Shown here: in pieces, positions 8,731 through 16,599 of the stretch | How positions within the stretch are numbered: position 1 is the stretch's first letter | How the letters are laid out: each line of letters begins with the position of its first letter | Source of the DNA: Oscillospiraceae bacterium | GTDB taxonomy: Bacteria > Bacillota > Clostridia > Oscillospirales > Oscillospiraceae | Length of the DNA stretch: 64,000 bases | NCBI GenBank assembly: GCA_009777775.1 | Contig: WRLE01000001.1 | Span: forward strand, 1 to 64,000 | Direction: 5' to 3' | The notes under the pieces: generated by a model | Databases searched by the model: none | Seen by the model: only the letters and a program-made list of their open reading frames with translations | What the model was told of the DNA's origin: nothing | Made by a program: the position numbers and the translations under genes

Positions 8731-8819
8731 GTGTCATTCTGAGGGAGCCTGCGACCGAAGAATCTCTATAATTGGTAGTTTGGTGTAATGAGATCTTTCG
8801 CTGATGCTCAAGATTACAC
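8731..8819. repeat. Degenerate palindromic intergenic repeat
   Basis: The left half begins GTGTCATTCTGAG and contains GAAGAATCTC; the right half contains GAGATCTTTCGC and ends CTCAAGATTACAC, giving an imperfect inverted repeat of about 89 bases. Elements of this form (GTCATTCTGAG...GAAGAATCT) are widely dispersed between genes in bacterial genomes. The rest of 8530-9060 holds nothing I can identify. Confidence 0.55.
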
Positions 8820-9076
8820 TGAAAGTGCATACTATGTATGAAATGAATAGCAAGATATAAGATATTAACACCCCAATGACTAGTAACCTAATATGAGCAC
8901 AGGAGCGATTACGATTAACAGTCCGATAGAACAGGGACACCCACTGATGTTTCACTTGACATTTCTTGTGATTATAGAGCAACCATTAGGGATTTCGGAC
9001 AACATAACAGTGTGTTATATGACGCAGTAGATAGGCGTATAATGGTTACAGAGAAGGATTAAAGGATACGGAAATT

Positions 9077-9304
9077 ATGAATCCCAAAAATGATGAAAAA
9101 TTAATAAATGCAATTAGGATGTATATCTCGGAGCATAATCTTTTATTACCTGATAACGCGGAATATGAATACATCATTGATGGTGTTTGGGTATTGGTCG
9201 ATGATGAGATTGTATTAACAATTGGACTTCCACCTGTGTCAAATTATTCAGTACATGAGACAGAACATACAAATAAATATCTCCGTGTGACTGAAGTTGC
9301 TTGA
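9077..9304 (+). CDS. Small hypothetical protein
   Basis: A 75-residue protein that I do not recognise, with ordinary soluble-protein composition (a helical N-terminus, then EYEYIIDGVWVLVDDEIVLT). AAGGA elements lie well upstream of the ATG, so the ribosome-binding site is weak. It ends 12 bases before the next small gene, so the two may be an operon. There is no signal peptide or membrane segment. Confidence 0.45.
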   Translation: MNPKNDEKLINAIRMYISEHNLLLPDNAEYEYIIDGVWVLVDDEIVLTIGLPPVSNYSVHETEHTNKYLRVTEVA

Positions 9305-9316
9305 GGACATATAATA

Positions 9317-9550
9317 ATGGTACTAATGCGATTAATTAGCAATGATGCCGAGCAAGTAAAGTATTCATATCAACCAGAATGTGATGGGGAGCCAGGCATA
9401 TTAGCGTATTGTAAAAAAACAGATACTCCGACAGTTGAAAAACTCGCCGAACGTGATGGAAACTCGGTATTCTATCGAAACCATGCTTTCGCTATGATTA
9501 GGGATACTCTATCAGAGCCACCAGAAGAAAGACTGCTAGTTTGGTATTAG
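9317..9550 (+). CDS. Small hypothetical protein
   Basis: A 77-residue protein (MVLMRLISNDAEQVKYSYQP, then a DGEPGILAYCKKT region and a PPEERLLVWY end). Composition and the periodic charged/hydrophobic pattern look genuine, but I cannot name a family. GAGGA lies about 10 bases before the first ATG; translation could also start at the second ATG (MRLIS). It directly follows the preceding small gene and is followed by a gene relic. Confidence 0.5.
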   Translation: MVLMRLISNDAEQVKYSYQPECDGEPGILAYCKKTDTPTVEKLAERDGNSVFYRNHAFAMIRDTLSEPPEERLLVWY

Positions 9551-9582
9551 GACATATGTGAAAAATTTAAGCATAGATCATT

Positions 9583-9642
9583 ATGAGTAAACATAAATGT
9601 CCGTGTTGCTGCAATTATCCCCTTTCTGAACAGGGTAAGTAG
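9583..9642 (+). pseudogene. Relic of a CPCC-type cysteine-rich protein
   Basis: The frame reads MSKHKCPCCCNYPLSEQGK and stops. This matches the first zinc-knuckle half (CPCCGxxTLSExG) of small CPCC-domain proteins, which normally continue to a second CPVC motif. Beyond the stop the same frame has only a weakly similar KTCDQYY stretch, so the gene is truncated. Confidence 0.5.
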
Positions 9643-9672
9643 AAAACTTGCGACCAGTATTACCGAGTTACT

Positions 9673-9711
9673 AAGCGACTAGATGCAAATTATGCCTTTG
9701 GTCGCTTTTTT
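9673..9711 (+). terminator. Rho-independent terminator
   Basis: AAGCGAC (9673-9679) pairs with GTCGCTT (9701-9707) across a 21-base loop and runs straight into a T-tract. It ends the small-gene cluster above. Confidence 0.7.
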
Positions 9712-9807
9712 GTATGCCATGTATGAGCATAATCAATGTTCGGAATTCTGTGAATAAAAGGTCTGGCTATATTTTCATTATTGGCATAGGGTAAGATGAA
9801 CTTTGCG

Positions 9808-9836
9808 TTGTATTGTTTCCAATGTTGATGTATAAT
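9808..9836 (+). promoter_or_regulatory. Promoter of the restriction-modification gene
   Basis: TTGTAT (9808-9813), a 17-base spacer and consensus TATAAT (9831-9836). The start codon is at 9971, leaving an untranslated leader of about 125 bases in which I see no regulatory structure. Confidence 0.55.
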
Positions 9837-9970
9837 GAGCTTATATTTTCAGTGTGTTTTGGCGAGGTAATTGTTATGGAATAAGGACAGTCAATGAAGC
9901 TGAGGAGCGGTAGCTGATTGACTGACGTACCAAAGTAGCAAAATATCAGAATACTAAGGGATAGGCATAT

Positions 9971-12757
9971 ATGACGGACAAAGAACAACGAGCGGCAGCG
10001 GAGAAGTTTGCAGCTGATTGGAAGGATAAAGGATATGAAAAGGGGCAGAGCCAAGCGTTCTGGCTGTCTTTGTTGCGTGATGTATACGGTGTCACCCATC
10101 CTGAGCAATTTATACTCTTTGAGGAAAAGGTGCATCTAGATAACACGAGCTTCATTGACGCAACTATCCCCGCTACAAAGGTACTCATCGAGCAAAAGGG
10201 TATAGGCAAGGACTTGATGAAACCCATCAGGCAATCGGATGGCACTTTGCTTACGCCATTTCAACAGGCAAAGCGATATATCACTGAACTTCCTTTGTCG
10301 CAGCACCCCCGATGGGTGGTCACATGCAATTTCAGCACATTCAACGTATATGACATGGAGCGTCCGGGCGGTGAGCCGGAGGAAATCTTGTTAGAGAACC
10401 TTCCGAAAGAGTATTTTCGCCTTTCGTTTTTGACCGACACCGGGAGCGAAGTCCTTAAGCGTGAAATGGAAGTCTCCATCGTAGCGGGCAAGATTGTTGG
10501 CTTACTCTATGATGCCTTTTCTTCGCAATATGTCGATTTTAATAATGAGCATTCCCACACAAGTTTAAATATGCTCTGTGTCCGTCTAGTCTTTTGCTTG
10601 TATGCGGAGGATTCGGGTATTTTCGGGCGGCATGGGATGTTCCATGACTATTTAAAGCAGCACGAAACAAGGTATCTGCGCAAAGCGATAATGGACTTAT
10701 TCGAGGTGTTGGACACCCTGCCAGATGATCGTGACCCGTATCTTGACCCAACCCTTGCTGCTTTCCCTTATGTCAATGGCGAACTATTTGCGAGAGAAGA
10801 TATAGAAATACCGCTTTTCACCGATGAAATCAGAGACTTACTCCTGTACAGAGCCAGCGAGGACTTCAACTGGGCCGAAATCAGCCCAACGATATTCGGC
10901 GCTGTCTTTGAGAGTACGCTCAACCCGGAAACACGGCGTTCGGGCGGTATGCACTATACATCCATTGAAAATATACATAAAGTGATAGACCCGCTGTTCC
11001 TCGATGGTCTGAAAGTTGAATTTGAAACAATTTGCGATATAAATGTTGAAAAAACCAAAATGTCAAAACTCCGTGAGTTGCAAAAGAAACTCTCGTCCTT
11101 GACTTTTTTAGACCCAGCTTGCGGAAGCGGAAATTTCCTCACGGAAACTTACATCTGCCTGCGTCATTTAGAAAATGAAATCCTAAGTCGGTTGCAAAAA
11201 GAGCAAATCATCTTTGGTGATGCACAGTATAATCCTATCGAAGTTTCCATCGGGCAGTTTTACGGCATCGAAATCAACGATTTTGCCGTCACTGTGGCGA
11301 GGACAGCTTTATGGATAGCGGAAAACCAGATGCTCAAAGAAACTGAATCCATTGTGAATATGCAGCTTGATTACCTGCCGCTCAAAAGCTACGCAAACAT
11401 CGCTGAGGGGAACGCTCTGCGGATGGATTGGGATAGCGTGATACCAAAGCATAATACCTCATACATCATGGGAAACCCACCCTTTGTGGGTTACTCAAAC
11501 CAAAACGCAGCACAGAAAGCGGATATGCTGTCTGTCTATGTGGACGATAAAGGCAAACCGTTCAAGACAGCAGGTAAGATAGATTATGTTGCAGGGTGGT
11601 ATTATAAAGCAGCGCAGTTTTTGGCAGGTACTGGAATCCGCGCAGCATTTGTTTCCACTAACTCTATCACACAGGGTGAACAAGTGGTATCTGTATGGAA
11701 ACCGCTCTACGATATGTTTGGCATACACATAGACTTTGCCCACCGTACATTCAAGTGGAGCAGCGAAGCCTCGGACAAGGCAGCGGTGCATTGCGTGATT
11801 GTTGGATTCAGCGCAGGGCTTGCCGGAGAGAAGATGCTCTACAGCGGAGAGAGAAAGAGGGTTGTACAACGCATCAATCCCTATCTTTTTGAAGCCCCGG
11901 ATGTTTTTGTGGAAAGCCGAAGAACACCGATTAGTGACGTGCCGATGATGATAACAGGGAATCGGCCTGCTGATGGTGGACACCTAATCATCGAAGATGC
12001 AGACTTAGCTGATTTCATAAAAGCAGACCCAAAATCGGAGAAATACATTCGTAGATTTATGGGTTCAGCGGAGTTCATCAACAATAGACTGCGTTGGTGC
12101 CTTTGGCTTGTCGATGTTCCTGCAAGCGAGTTGCGGCAAATGCCGGAAGTGATGAAACGAATTGCCGCTTGCAAGCAAGACCGTGAGAATGCGCCAGATG
12201 CAGGTAGGCGGAAGCTTGCTGATAGTCCTGCGCTTTTTCGAGAACAGCATTCCTCTGTTGTTGATTATATTGTTGTGCCAAAGGTTTCTTCGGAAAACAG
12301 ACGCTATGTACCGATAGGTTACGTCCCAGCTGATACGATTGCCAGTGACTTGCTTTTTCTCGTGCTCAACTCGGAATTATATCACTACGGCATACTGACC
12401 TCGAATGTCCATATGGCATGGATGCGGGCAGTTTGCGGAAGATTGAAGAGCGATTATCGCTACTCTCGTGACATCGTATACAACACTTTCCCATGGCCTG
12501 ATGTTTCGGATGAACAAAAGACAGGCATTGAAGCATTAGCTCAAGCAGTTCTTGATGTACGGGAGAAAGAACACGGCAGTCTTGCTGACCTTTATGACCC
12601 GATAGCCATGCCACCTGTGTTAATGAACGCCCACCGTGACCTCGACCGCGCTGTAATGGAACTGTACGGATTCTCCGTAAAAGATATGGACGAAGCGGCG
12701 TGTGTAGCTGCGCTTATGGAACGATATAAAATTATGACAGGGGGTAAGGGTGAATGA
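9971..12757 (+). CDS. MmeI-like single-chain (type IIG/IIL) restriction-modification enzyme
   Basis: A 928-residue protein joining nuclease, linker, adenine methyltransferase and target-recognition regions, as in MmeI. The N-terminal nuclease core shows D63-x10-E74-x-K76 in FIDATIPATKVLIEQKG. The methyltransferase has motif I D381PACGSGNF and catalytic motif IV N502PPF, the signature of N6-adenine methylation, followed by VGYSNQ as in MmeI relatives. The C-terminal part from about residue 620 would hold target recognition. Such enzymes cut at a fixed distance from an asymmetric site and protect host DNA by methylating one strand. No separate restriction or specificity gene is needed or seen. 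An ATG overlaps its stop (ATGA at 12754) but opens only 27 codons. Base composition looks GC-richer than its neighbours, consistent with transfer. Confidence 0.88.
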   Translation: MTDKEQRAAAEKFAADWKDKGYEKGQSQAFWLSLLRDVYGVTHPEQFILFEEKVHLDNTSFIDATIPATKVLIEQKGIGKDLMKPIRQSDGTLLTPFQQAKRYITELPLSQHPRWVVTCNFSTFNVYDMERPGGEPEEILLENLPKEYFRLSFLTDTGSEVLKREMEVSIVAGKIVGLLYDAFSSQYVDFNNEHSHTSLNMLCVRLVFCLYAEDSGIFGRHGMFHDYLKQHETRYLRKAIMDLFEVLDTLPDDRDPYLDPTLAAFPYVNGELFAREDIEIPLFTDEIRDLLLYRASEDFNWAEISPTIFGAVFESTLNPETRRSGGMHYTSIENIHKVIDPLFLDGLKVEFETICDINVEKTKMSKLRELQKKLSSLTFLDPACGSGNFLTETYICLRHLENEILSRLQKEQIIFGDAQYNPIEVSIGQFYGIEINDFAVTVARTALWIAENQMLKETESIVNMQLDYLPLKSYANIAEGNALRMDWDSVIPKHNTSYIMGNPPFVGYSNQNAAQKADMLSVYVDDKGKPFKTAGKIDYVAGWYYKAAQFLAGTGIRAAFVSTNSITQGEQVVSVWKPLYDMFGIHIDFAHRTFKWSSEASDKAAVHCVIVGFSAGLAGEKMLYSGERKRVVQRINPYLFEAPDVFVESRRTPISDVPMMITGNRPADGGHLIIEDADLADFIKADPKSEKYIRRFMGSAEFINNRLRWCLWLVDVPASELRQMPEVMKRIAACKQDRENAPDAGRRKLADSPALFREQHSSVVDYIVVPKVSSENRRYVPIGYVPADTIASDLLFLVLNSELYHYGILTSNVHMAWMRAVCGRLKSDYRYSRDIVYNTFPWPDVSDEQKTGIEALAQAVLDVREKEHGSLADLYDPIAMPPVLMNAHRDLDRAVMELYGFSVKDMDEAACVAALMERYKIMTGGKGE

Positions 12758-12877
12758 ACATAGCAATGCATATTAGCGACTTTATGGAAACGAAGCACTC
12801 AGTATTACTATCTTCATGGCAAAGCACAAAAATATGAGTATGTAGAAGCTTTTATTAGCTGAAAAGAGGTATTACTT

Positions 12878-13621
12878 ATGCCAAGTCATTATTCCGATAT
12901 AGGTTTTACAATCAACAATGTGGAGGAATTCACATCTTTTATTCATCAATTGTATGAAAGTGGTGTAGATGTGCCATCTATTAATGGAACATATCGCAAA
13001 GTTGTAATTGATGAAAAAATCGAGTTTTGGATTCAAATAGTAAAGTCAGAGCTATTTGAACGCCAGGCGAGCATAGTAGGAGTTGAATTTCATTTTTCAA
13101 GCACTAACATTAACCCATTTAGGTTTGATTATTGGATTGAGCCAAAGGAAAATCTAAGCGGTGAAGCCTATGTTTGGAGCTTATATGATGGCGATGATTC
13201 TTTCCCAATGGTTATTAACATACCGAACGCTGATTTGTATGTAGGATTACAAAATGATGATATAATTAATGTTCAACTTGCGTGTTTTGCCGAGGAACTA
13301 AACTTATATGATTCAAAAGAAGAATATGAAAAATCACAAACCACAGAGCTAAAATTTAGTGATGAATATTTTATACCATCTGGTACTTTCAATCTCGATG
13401 GATCTGATATGACTCCAACATCAGATATTATGTTTAGCGGTTATATTTTATCTATAGAAAAAAGAACGAATAGCTTTACAGGTAACGAATATTTTTATTT
13501 TACCGTAAGATGCCAGGGTATTGTCTTTGATGTTCTTGCTGACCCTGCGTTAATAAAAAAAGATCCTAAAATTGAGGGTATATTAAGCGGTTCGTTTTGG
13601 GTATCAGGTAAAATTATTTAA
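12878..13621 (+). CDS. Protein of unknown function
   Basis: A 247-residue soluble protein with no signal peptide or membrane segment; I do not recognise it. The first part (DIGFTINNVEEFTSFIHQLY) is alpha/beta. The C-terminal 60 residues (MFSGYILSIEKRTNSFTGNE, then a YFTVRCQGIVFDVLAD stretch) have the alternating pattern of a small beta-barrel such as an OB fold. AAGAGG is about 9 bases before the ATG. It follows the restriction enzyme by 120 bases in the same orientation, but nothing links their functions. Proteins of this size and pattern sometimes act as immunity proteins; that is only a guess. Confidence 0.6.
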   Translation: MPSHYSDIGFTINNVEEFTSFIHQLYESGVDVPSINGTYRKVVIDEKIEFWIQIVKSELFERQASIVGVEFHFSSTNINPFRFDYWIEPKENLSGEAYVWSLYDGDDSFPMVINIPNADLYVGLQNDDIINVQLACFAEELNLYDSKEEYEKSQTTELKFSDEYFIPSGTFNLDGSDMTPTSDIMFSGYILSIEKRTNSFTGNEYFYFTVRCQGIVFDVLADPALIKKDPKIEGILSGSFWVSGKII

Positions 13622-13717
13622 ATGCTATTTACATGAGTAAAACAACGCAATATTCATGCATAATATGTAATGTGCAATGTATCATAATACAGCAATATAA
13701 AAAGAGGAAGGTTTCCA

Positions 13718-14830
13718 ATGGTTGAGCTGGTAGGTAAATTTAATACTGCTAAAATATTTACTGATAATGCAGAGCAGAGTGCTGTTGTGCAGATTCAGCA
13801 TTTGTTGAACCAAGAGTTTATAGAGGGGAGCAAAATCCGTATAATGCCTGATGCCCATGCTGGTATGGGGTGTACCATCGGCACTACAATGACGATAATC
13901 GACAAGCTTGTACCCAATCTGGTGGGTGTGGATATTGGCTGCGGAATGGAAACGGTATTGCTCAAAGATAAACGGCTGGAGCTTAACCAATTGGACAAGG
14001 CTATCCATCAATATATACCTGCTGGCTTTGATGTACGTAAAAGCGCGCATCATTATAATGAGCAAATAGATTTAAGTGCATTGCGCTGTGGTAGGAGAGT
14101 GAATCTGAAGAGAGCGGTACTCTCCATTGGAACGCTGGGAGGCGGCAATCATTTCATCGAGCTCAATCAAGATGATACAGGGCAGCTGTATCTTGTGGTC
14201 CATTCTGGAAGCAGGAATCTAGGCAAGCAAGTCTGCGAATATTATCAAAATAAAGCAGCAGATAGTTTAGGCAGAACCGGCAAGGGAGCAGATAGGGTAC
14301 TGGCATATTTATCCGGTGAGCTGCTAGAGGATTATCTCCATGATATGGCGATTGTTCAGCATTTTGCAGATTTAAATCGTAAAGCTATAGTGAAAGAATT
14401 GGAAAAGCGAGTCAAATTCAAAATTGTGGAGCAATTCATGACTATCCATAATTATATCGACATAGATACCATGATTTTGCGAAAGGGTGCGATTTCGGCT
14501 AATAAAGGCGAGAGAATGTTAATTCCTATGAATATGCGAGATGGAAGCTTACTTTGCATTGGAAAGGGAAATGCTGATTGGAATTATTCTGCGCCCCACG
14601 GAGCAGGACGCATCATGAGCCGCAATGCAGCAAAGAAGAGCTTCACATTGACCCAATATGAAAAAGCTATGGAGGGTATTTACACTTCAACAGCAAACCG
14701 CAGTACCCTCGATGAAGCTCCATTTGCATATAAACCCATGGAGGAAATCGTTGCCAACATCGGAGATACTGCGGATATTTTAAAAGTACTAAAGCCTTTG
14801 TATAATTTCAAAGCAGCGGGTGATGATTAA
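13718..14830 (+). CDS. rtcB: RtcB-family RNA ligase
   Basis: Manganese- and GTP-dependent ligase joining 2',3'-cyclic phosphate (3'-phosphate) to 5'-OH RNA ends in RNA repair. At 370 residues it is shorter than E. coli RtcB (about 408) and resembles the compact bacterial paralogues. The metal and nucleotide ligands are present: D47AH, D72IGC75, GGGNH145F, VH162SGSRNLG, and SAPH294GAGR with the histidine that carries GMP. GAGGAAGG precedes the ATG. It converges on the DNA ligase gene, and the two reading frames overlap by four bases at their ends. Confidence 0.92.
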   Translation: MVELVGKFNTAKIFTDNAEQSAVVQIQHLLNQEFIEGSKIRIMPDAHAGMGCTIGTTMTIIDKLVPNLVGVDIGCGMETVLLKDKRLELNQLDKAIHQYIPAGFDVRKSAHHYNEQIDLSALRCGRRVNLKRAVLSIGTLGGGNHFIELNQDDTGQLYLVVHSGSRNLGKQVCEYYQNKAADSLGRTGKGADRVLAYLSGELLEDYLHDMAIVQHFADLNRKAIVKELEKRVKFKIVEQFMTIHNYIDIDTMILRKGAISANKGERMLIPMNMRDGSLLCIGKGNADWNYSAPHGAGRIMSRNAAKKSFTLTQYEKAMEGIYTSTANRSTLDEAPFAYKPMEEIVANIGDTADILKVLKPLYNFKAAGDD

Positions 14831-16152
14831 TAATAGCTCACTTCTTTACCTTCTTCTCGCAGTGACTTGAAAATTGGGAATTGCAAACTCAGCAAACCGG
14901 TTTTTTTGTCGCTGCTTTCTTCTTTGTATTGGACTTCGATTACACGACCTGGCAGGTTTTCTCTGTTTTCCCAAAATAGGCTGCGTTCCTCGTCGGAAAT
15001 ACCTGAGCCCACATTAACTTTGTTGCCTTTGTAATCAACGACAAAGGAACCTAGTTTACCTTTTAATCGTCCTGAACCTTCTTCCACGGATAGGACTTCC
15101 AAATCGATAGAGTAGAATTTTTTTACCTTTAATATTCCGTTATGTCTTTTTCGTTGATACTTTCTGTCTCGATTTAGCATTAATCCTTCTTTATCTTGGG
15201 ATTCCATTATGTCAAGGAAGTAATCGATTTGTGATTGATCTACTCCTGAGTATAGTACATCCACTTGTGCAATGCTTTCTAGATTTTGCTTTTTTGCTTC
15301 ATTACCAAGGTTATTTAGTGCTTCAAGTCGGTCTTTGTATGTAAGTTCGCTCTCTCCAGCTAGAAACTCGCTTTTAGGGAGCAAATCGAAAACAACGAAT
15401 CTGATGCTGCTCTTATCGGCATCGTACTTACCCAAGAGTCCGGTTCCAATTCTAAAGTTTTCGTTGTCCGACAAACCATCGCTGTTTATTCTCACTAGCT
15501 CTCCGTCTAGTACTGTGTTTTCACTGTCAGCTAGCAATAGAGCTATACTTTCGATAATATGCTCTAAACCGCTAAATTCCTTTCCTTGGCGGCTTATGAT
15601 GTTGCCTTCAAAATATGTTCCACGAACTCCATTTAATTTTTCTGTGAGGGAAAACCATTCTCCATCTTTCAATGGAGATTTTTCCAAGTTGTATGCTTGC
15701 TGCACTTCCCATTGGGGGATGAATTCTTGTCCATATGCTTTATTGACTGATTTTGCATCACAGCCAATGCGTAGGCTTTTCGTAATTATGGATTCGTAAA
15801 AGCTGCGCATTTCTTCATTTTGTTTTGATAAAAACCCTCTGATATTAGCTATTACTTCATCTGAGCCTGTATTATTTTCATATATATATTCCATTAGTAT
15901 GGCGAAATTGGAAAAGTCTCTGCTGGCTTCTTTAGCAGTATCTTTTGCGATTTTTTTTGCTGATATTCCTGTGATTAGGAATGGATTGAGTAAATAATCG
16001 AGAAATCGCCATAAATCCTTGTTTTCTATTTCTCCTTGGAGAATGTCTCTTTTAGCAAGAGTTGAGCTGGTACTAGCCAGTAGCGATAGCAGCTCAAAGA
16101 CTTTTTTGTCGCTGTTGTTGTCGTTGTTTTTGTCATTATTATAATTATCCAT
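14827..16152 (-). CDS. ATP-dependent DNA ligase
   Basis: A 441-residue ligase of the ATP-dependent superfamily, joining 3'-OH and 5'-phosphate DNA ends. Residues 169-178 contain LTEK172LNGVRG; K172 is the adenylated lysine, in a KxNGxR form instead of the usual KxDGxR. Downstream motifs follow: SRQGKEFSG, LDGELV, EGLMLNRD and LKVKKF, then an OB-fold with a KGKLGSFVVDYKGN stretch. A helical N-terminal domain precedes catalysis. GGAGAG lies before the ATG at 16152; an ATG 15 bases further upstream lacks a site. It probably acts in repair beside the NAD-dependent replicative ligase encoded elsewhere. The asparagine/aspartate-rich first 15 residues are low-complexity. Confidence 0.88.
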   Translation of the reverse strand: MDNYNNDKNNDNNSDKKVFELLSLLASTSSTLAKRDILQGEIENKDLWRFLDYLLNPFLITGISAKKIAKDTAKEASRDFSNFAILMEYIYENNTGSDEVIANIRGFLSKQNEEMRSFYESIITKSLRIGCDAKSVNKAYGQEFIPQWEVQQAYNLEKSPLKDGEWFSLTEKLNGVRGTYFEGNIISRQGKEFSGLEHIIESIALLLADSENTVLDGELVRINSDGLSDNENFRIGTGLLGKYDADKSSIRFVVFDLLPKSEFLAGESELTYKDRLEALNNLGNEAKKQNLESIAQVDVLYSGVDQSQIDYFLDIMESQDKEGLMLNRDRKYQRKRHNGILKVKKFYSIDLEVLSVEEGSGRLKGKLGSFVVDYKGNKVNVGSGISDEERSLFWENRENLPGRVIEVQYKEESSDKKTGLLSLQFPIFKSLREEGKEVSYY

Positions 16153-16250
16153 TTGTTTACTCTCCATATGCTTATATCGTTATGCTATATTACAATATAT
16201 TGAGTACAATATCAAGATAGATGTAGGGTGTCTTTGTGTTCACGTTTAAT

Positions 16251-16520
16251 AAGATTGCCACGTCGCTACGTTCCTCGCAATGACACAGCTTGTGCCTGCT
16301 GTGAACAAAAGAACCGTCCCTTCGTTCAAAAGAACCGTCCCTTCGTTCAGTGCGTTCTTTGAATGAACAAAAGAACCGTCCCTCCGTTCACAGCTTGTGC
16401 CTACTGTGAACAAAAGAACCGTCCCTTCGTTCACATGAACAAAAGAACCGTCCCTCCATTCATTCATGAACAAAAGAACCGTCCCTTTGTTCAAAAGAAC
16501 CGTCCCTTCGTTCACGTGAA
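16251..16520. repeat. Cluster of dispersed repeats (AAAAGAACCGTCCCT units)
   Basis: Seven copies of AAAAGAACCGTCCCT, mostly written as GAAC-AAAAGAACCGTCCCT-TCGTTC with GAAC/GTTC ends, at irregular spacing. Two copies are preceded by CACAGCTTGTGCCT-N-CTGTGAAC, whose ends CACAG/CTGTG are inverted. The left end (16251-16290) is a different common repeat, containing GATTGCCACGTCGCTACG and CTCGCAATGAC. No spacer regularity or flanking cas genes exist, so it is not a CRISPR array. Frames through it on both strands give NRPFVHxN-type peptides that are artefacts. Confidence 0.8.
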
Positions 16521-16599
16521 AATTTCTTGTCATTGGTCTGTGGCTGTGGTAGAGTTGGTGTAGGTAAAAGTATAGCTACGATGGTGCGAGGCATTTTAT

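Noticed and set aside
8594-8982. Minus-strand frames of about 80 codons
   Set aside because: They run through a palindromic intergenic repeat and have no ribosome-binding site or domain pattern.
12754-12837. 27-codon frame overlapping the restriction enzyme stop (ATGA)
   Set aside because: Overlap suggests coupling, but the peptide is very short and unrecognised; may be a truncated follower gene.
16251-16520. Possible CRISPR array
   Set aside because: Units are irregularly spaced, sometimes abutting, the 'spacers' are parts of the repeat itself, and no cas genes are near.
16246-16563. Open frames on both strands through the 16.3 kb repeats
   Set aside because: They translate the repeat unit over and over (NRPFVH-type peptides) with no ribosome-binding site; repeat artefacts.
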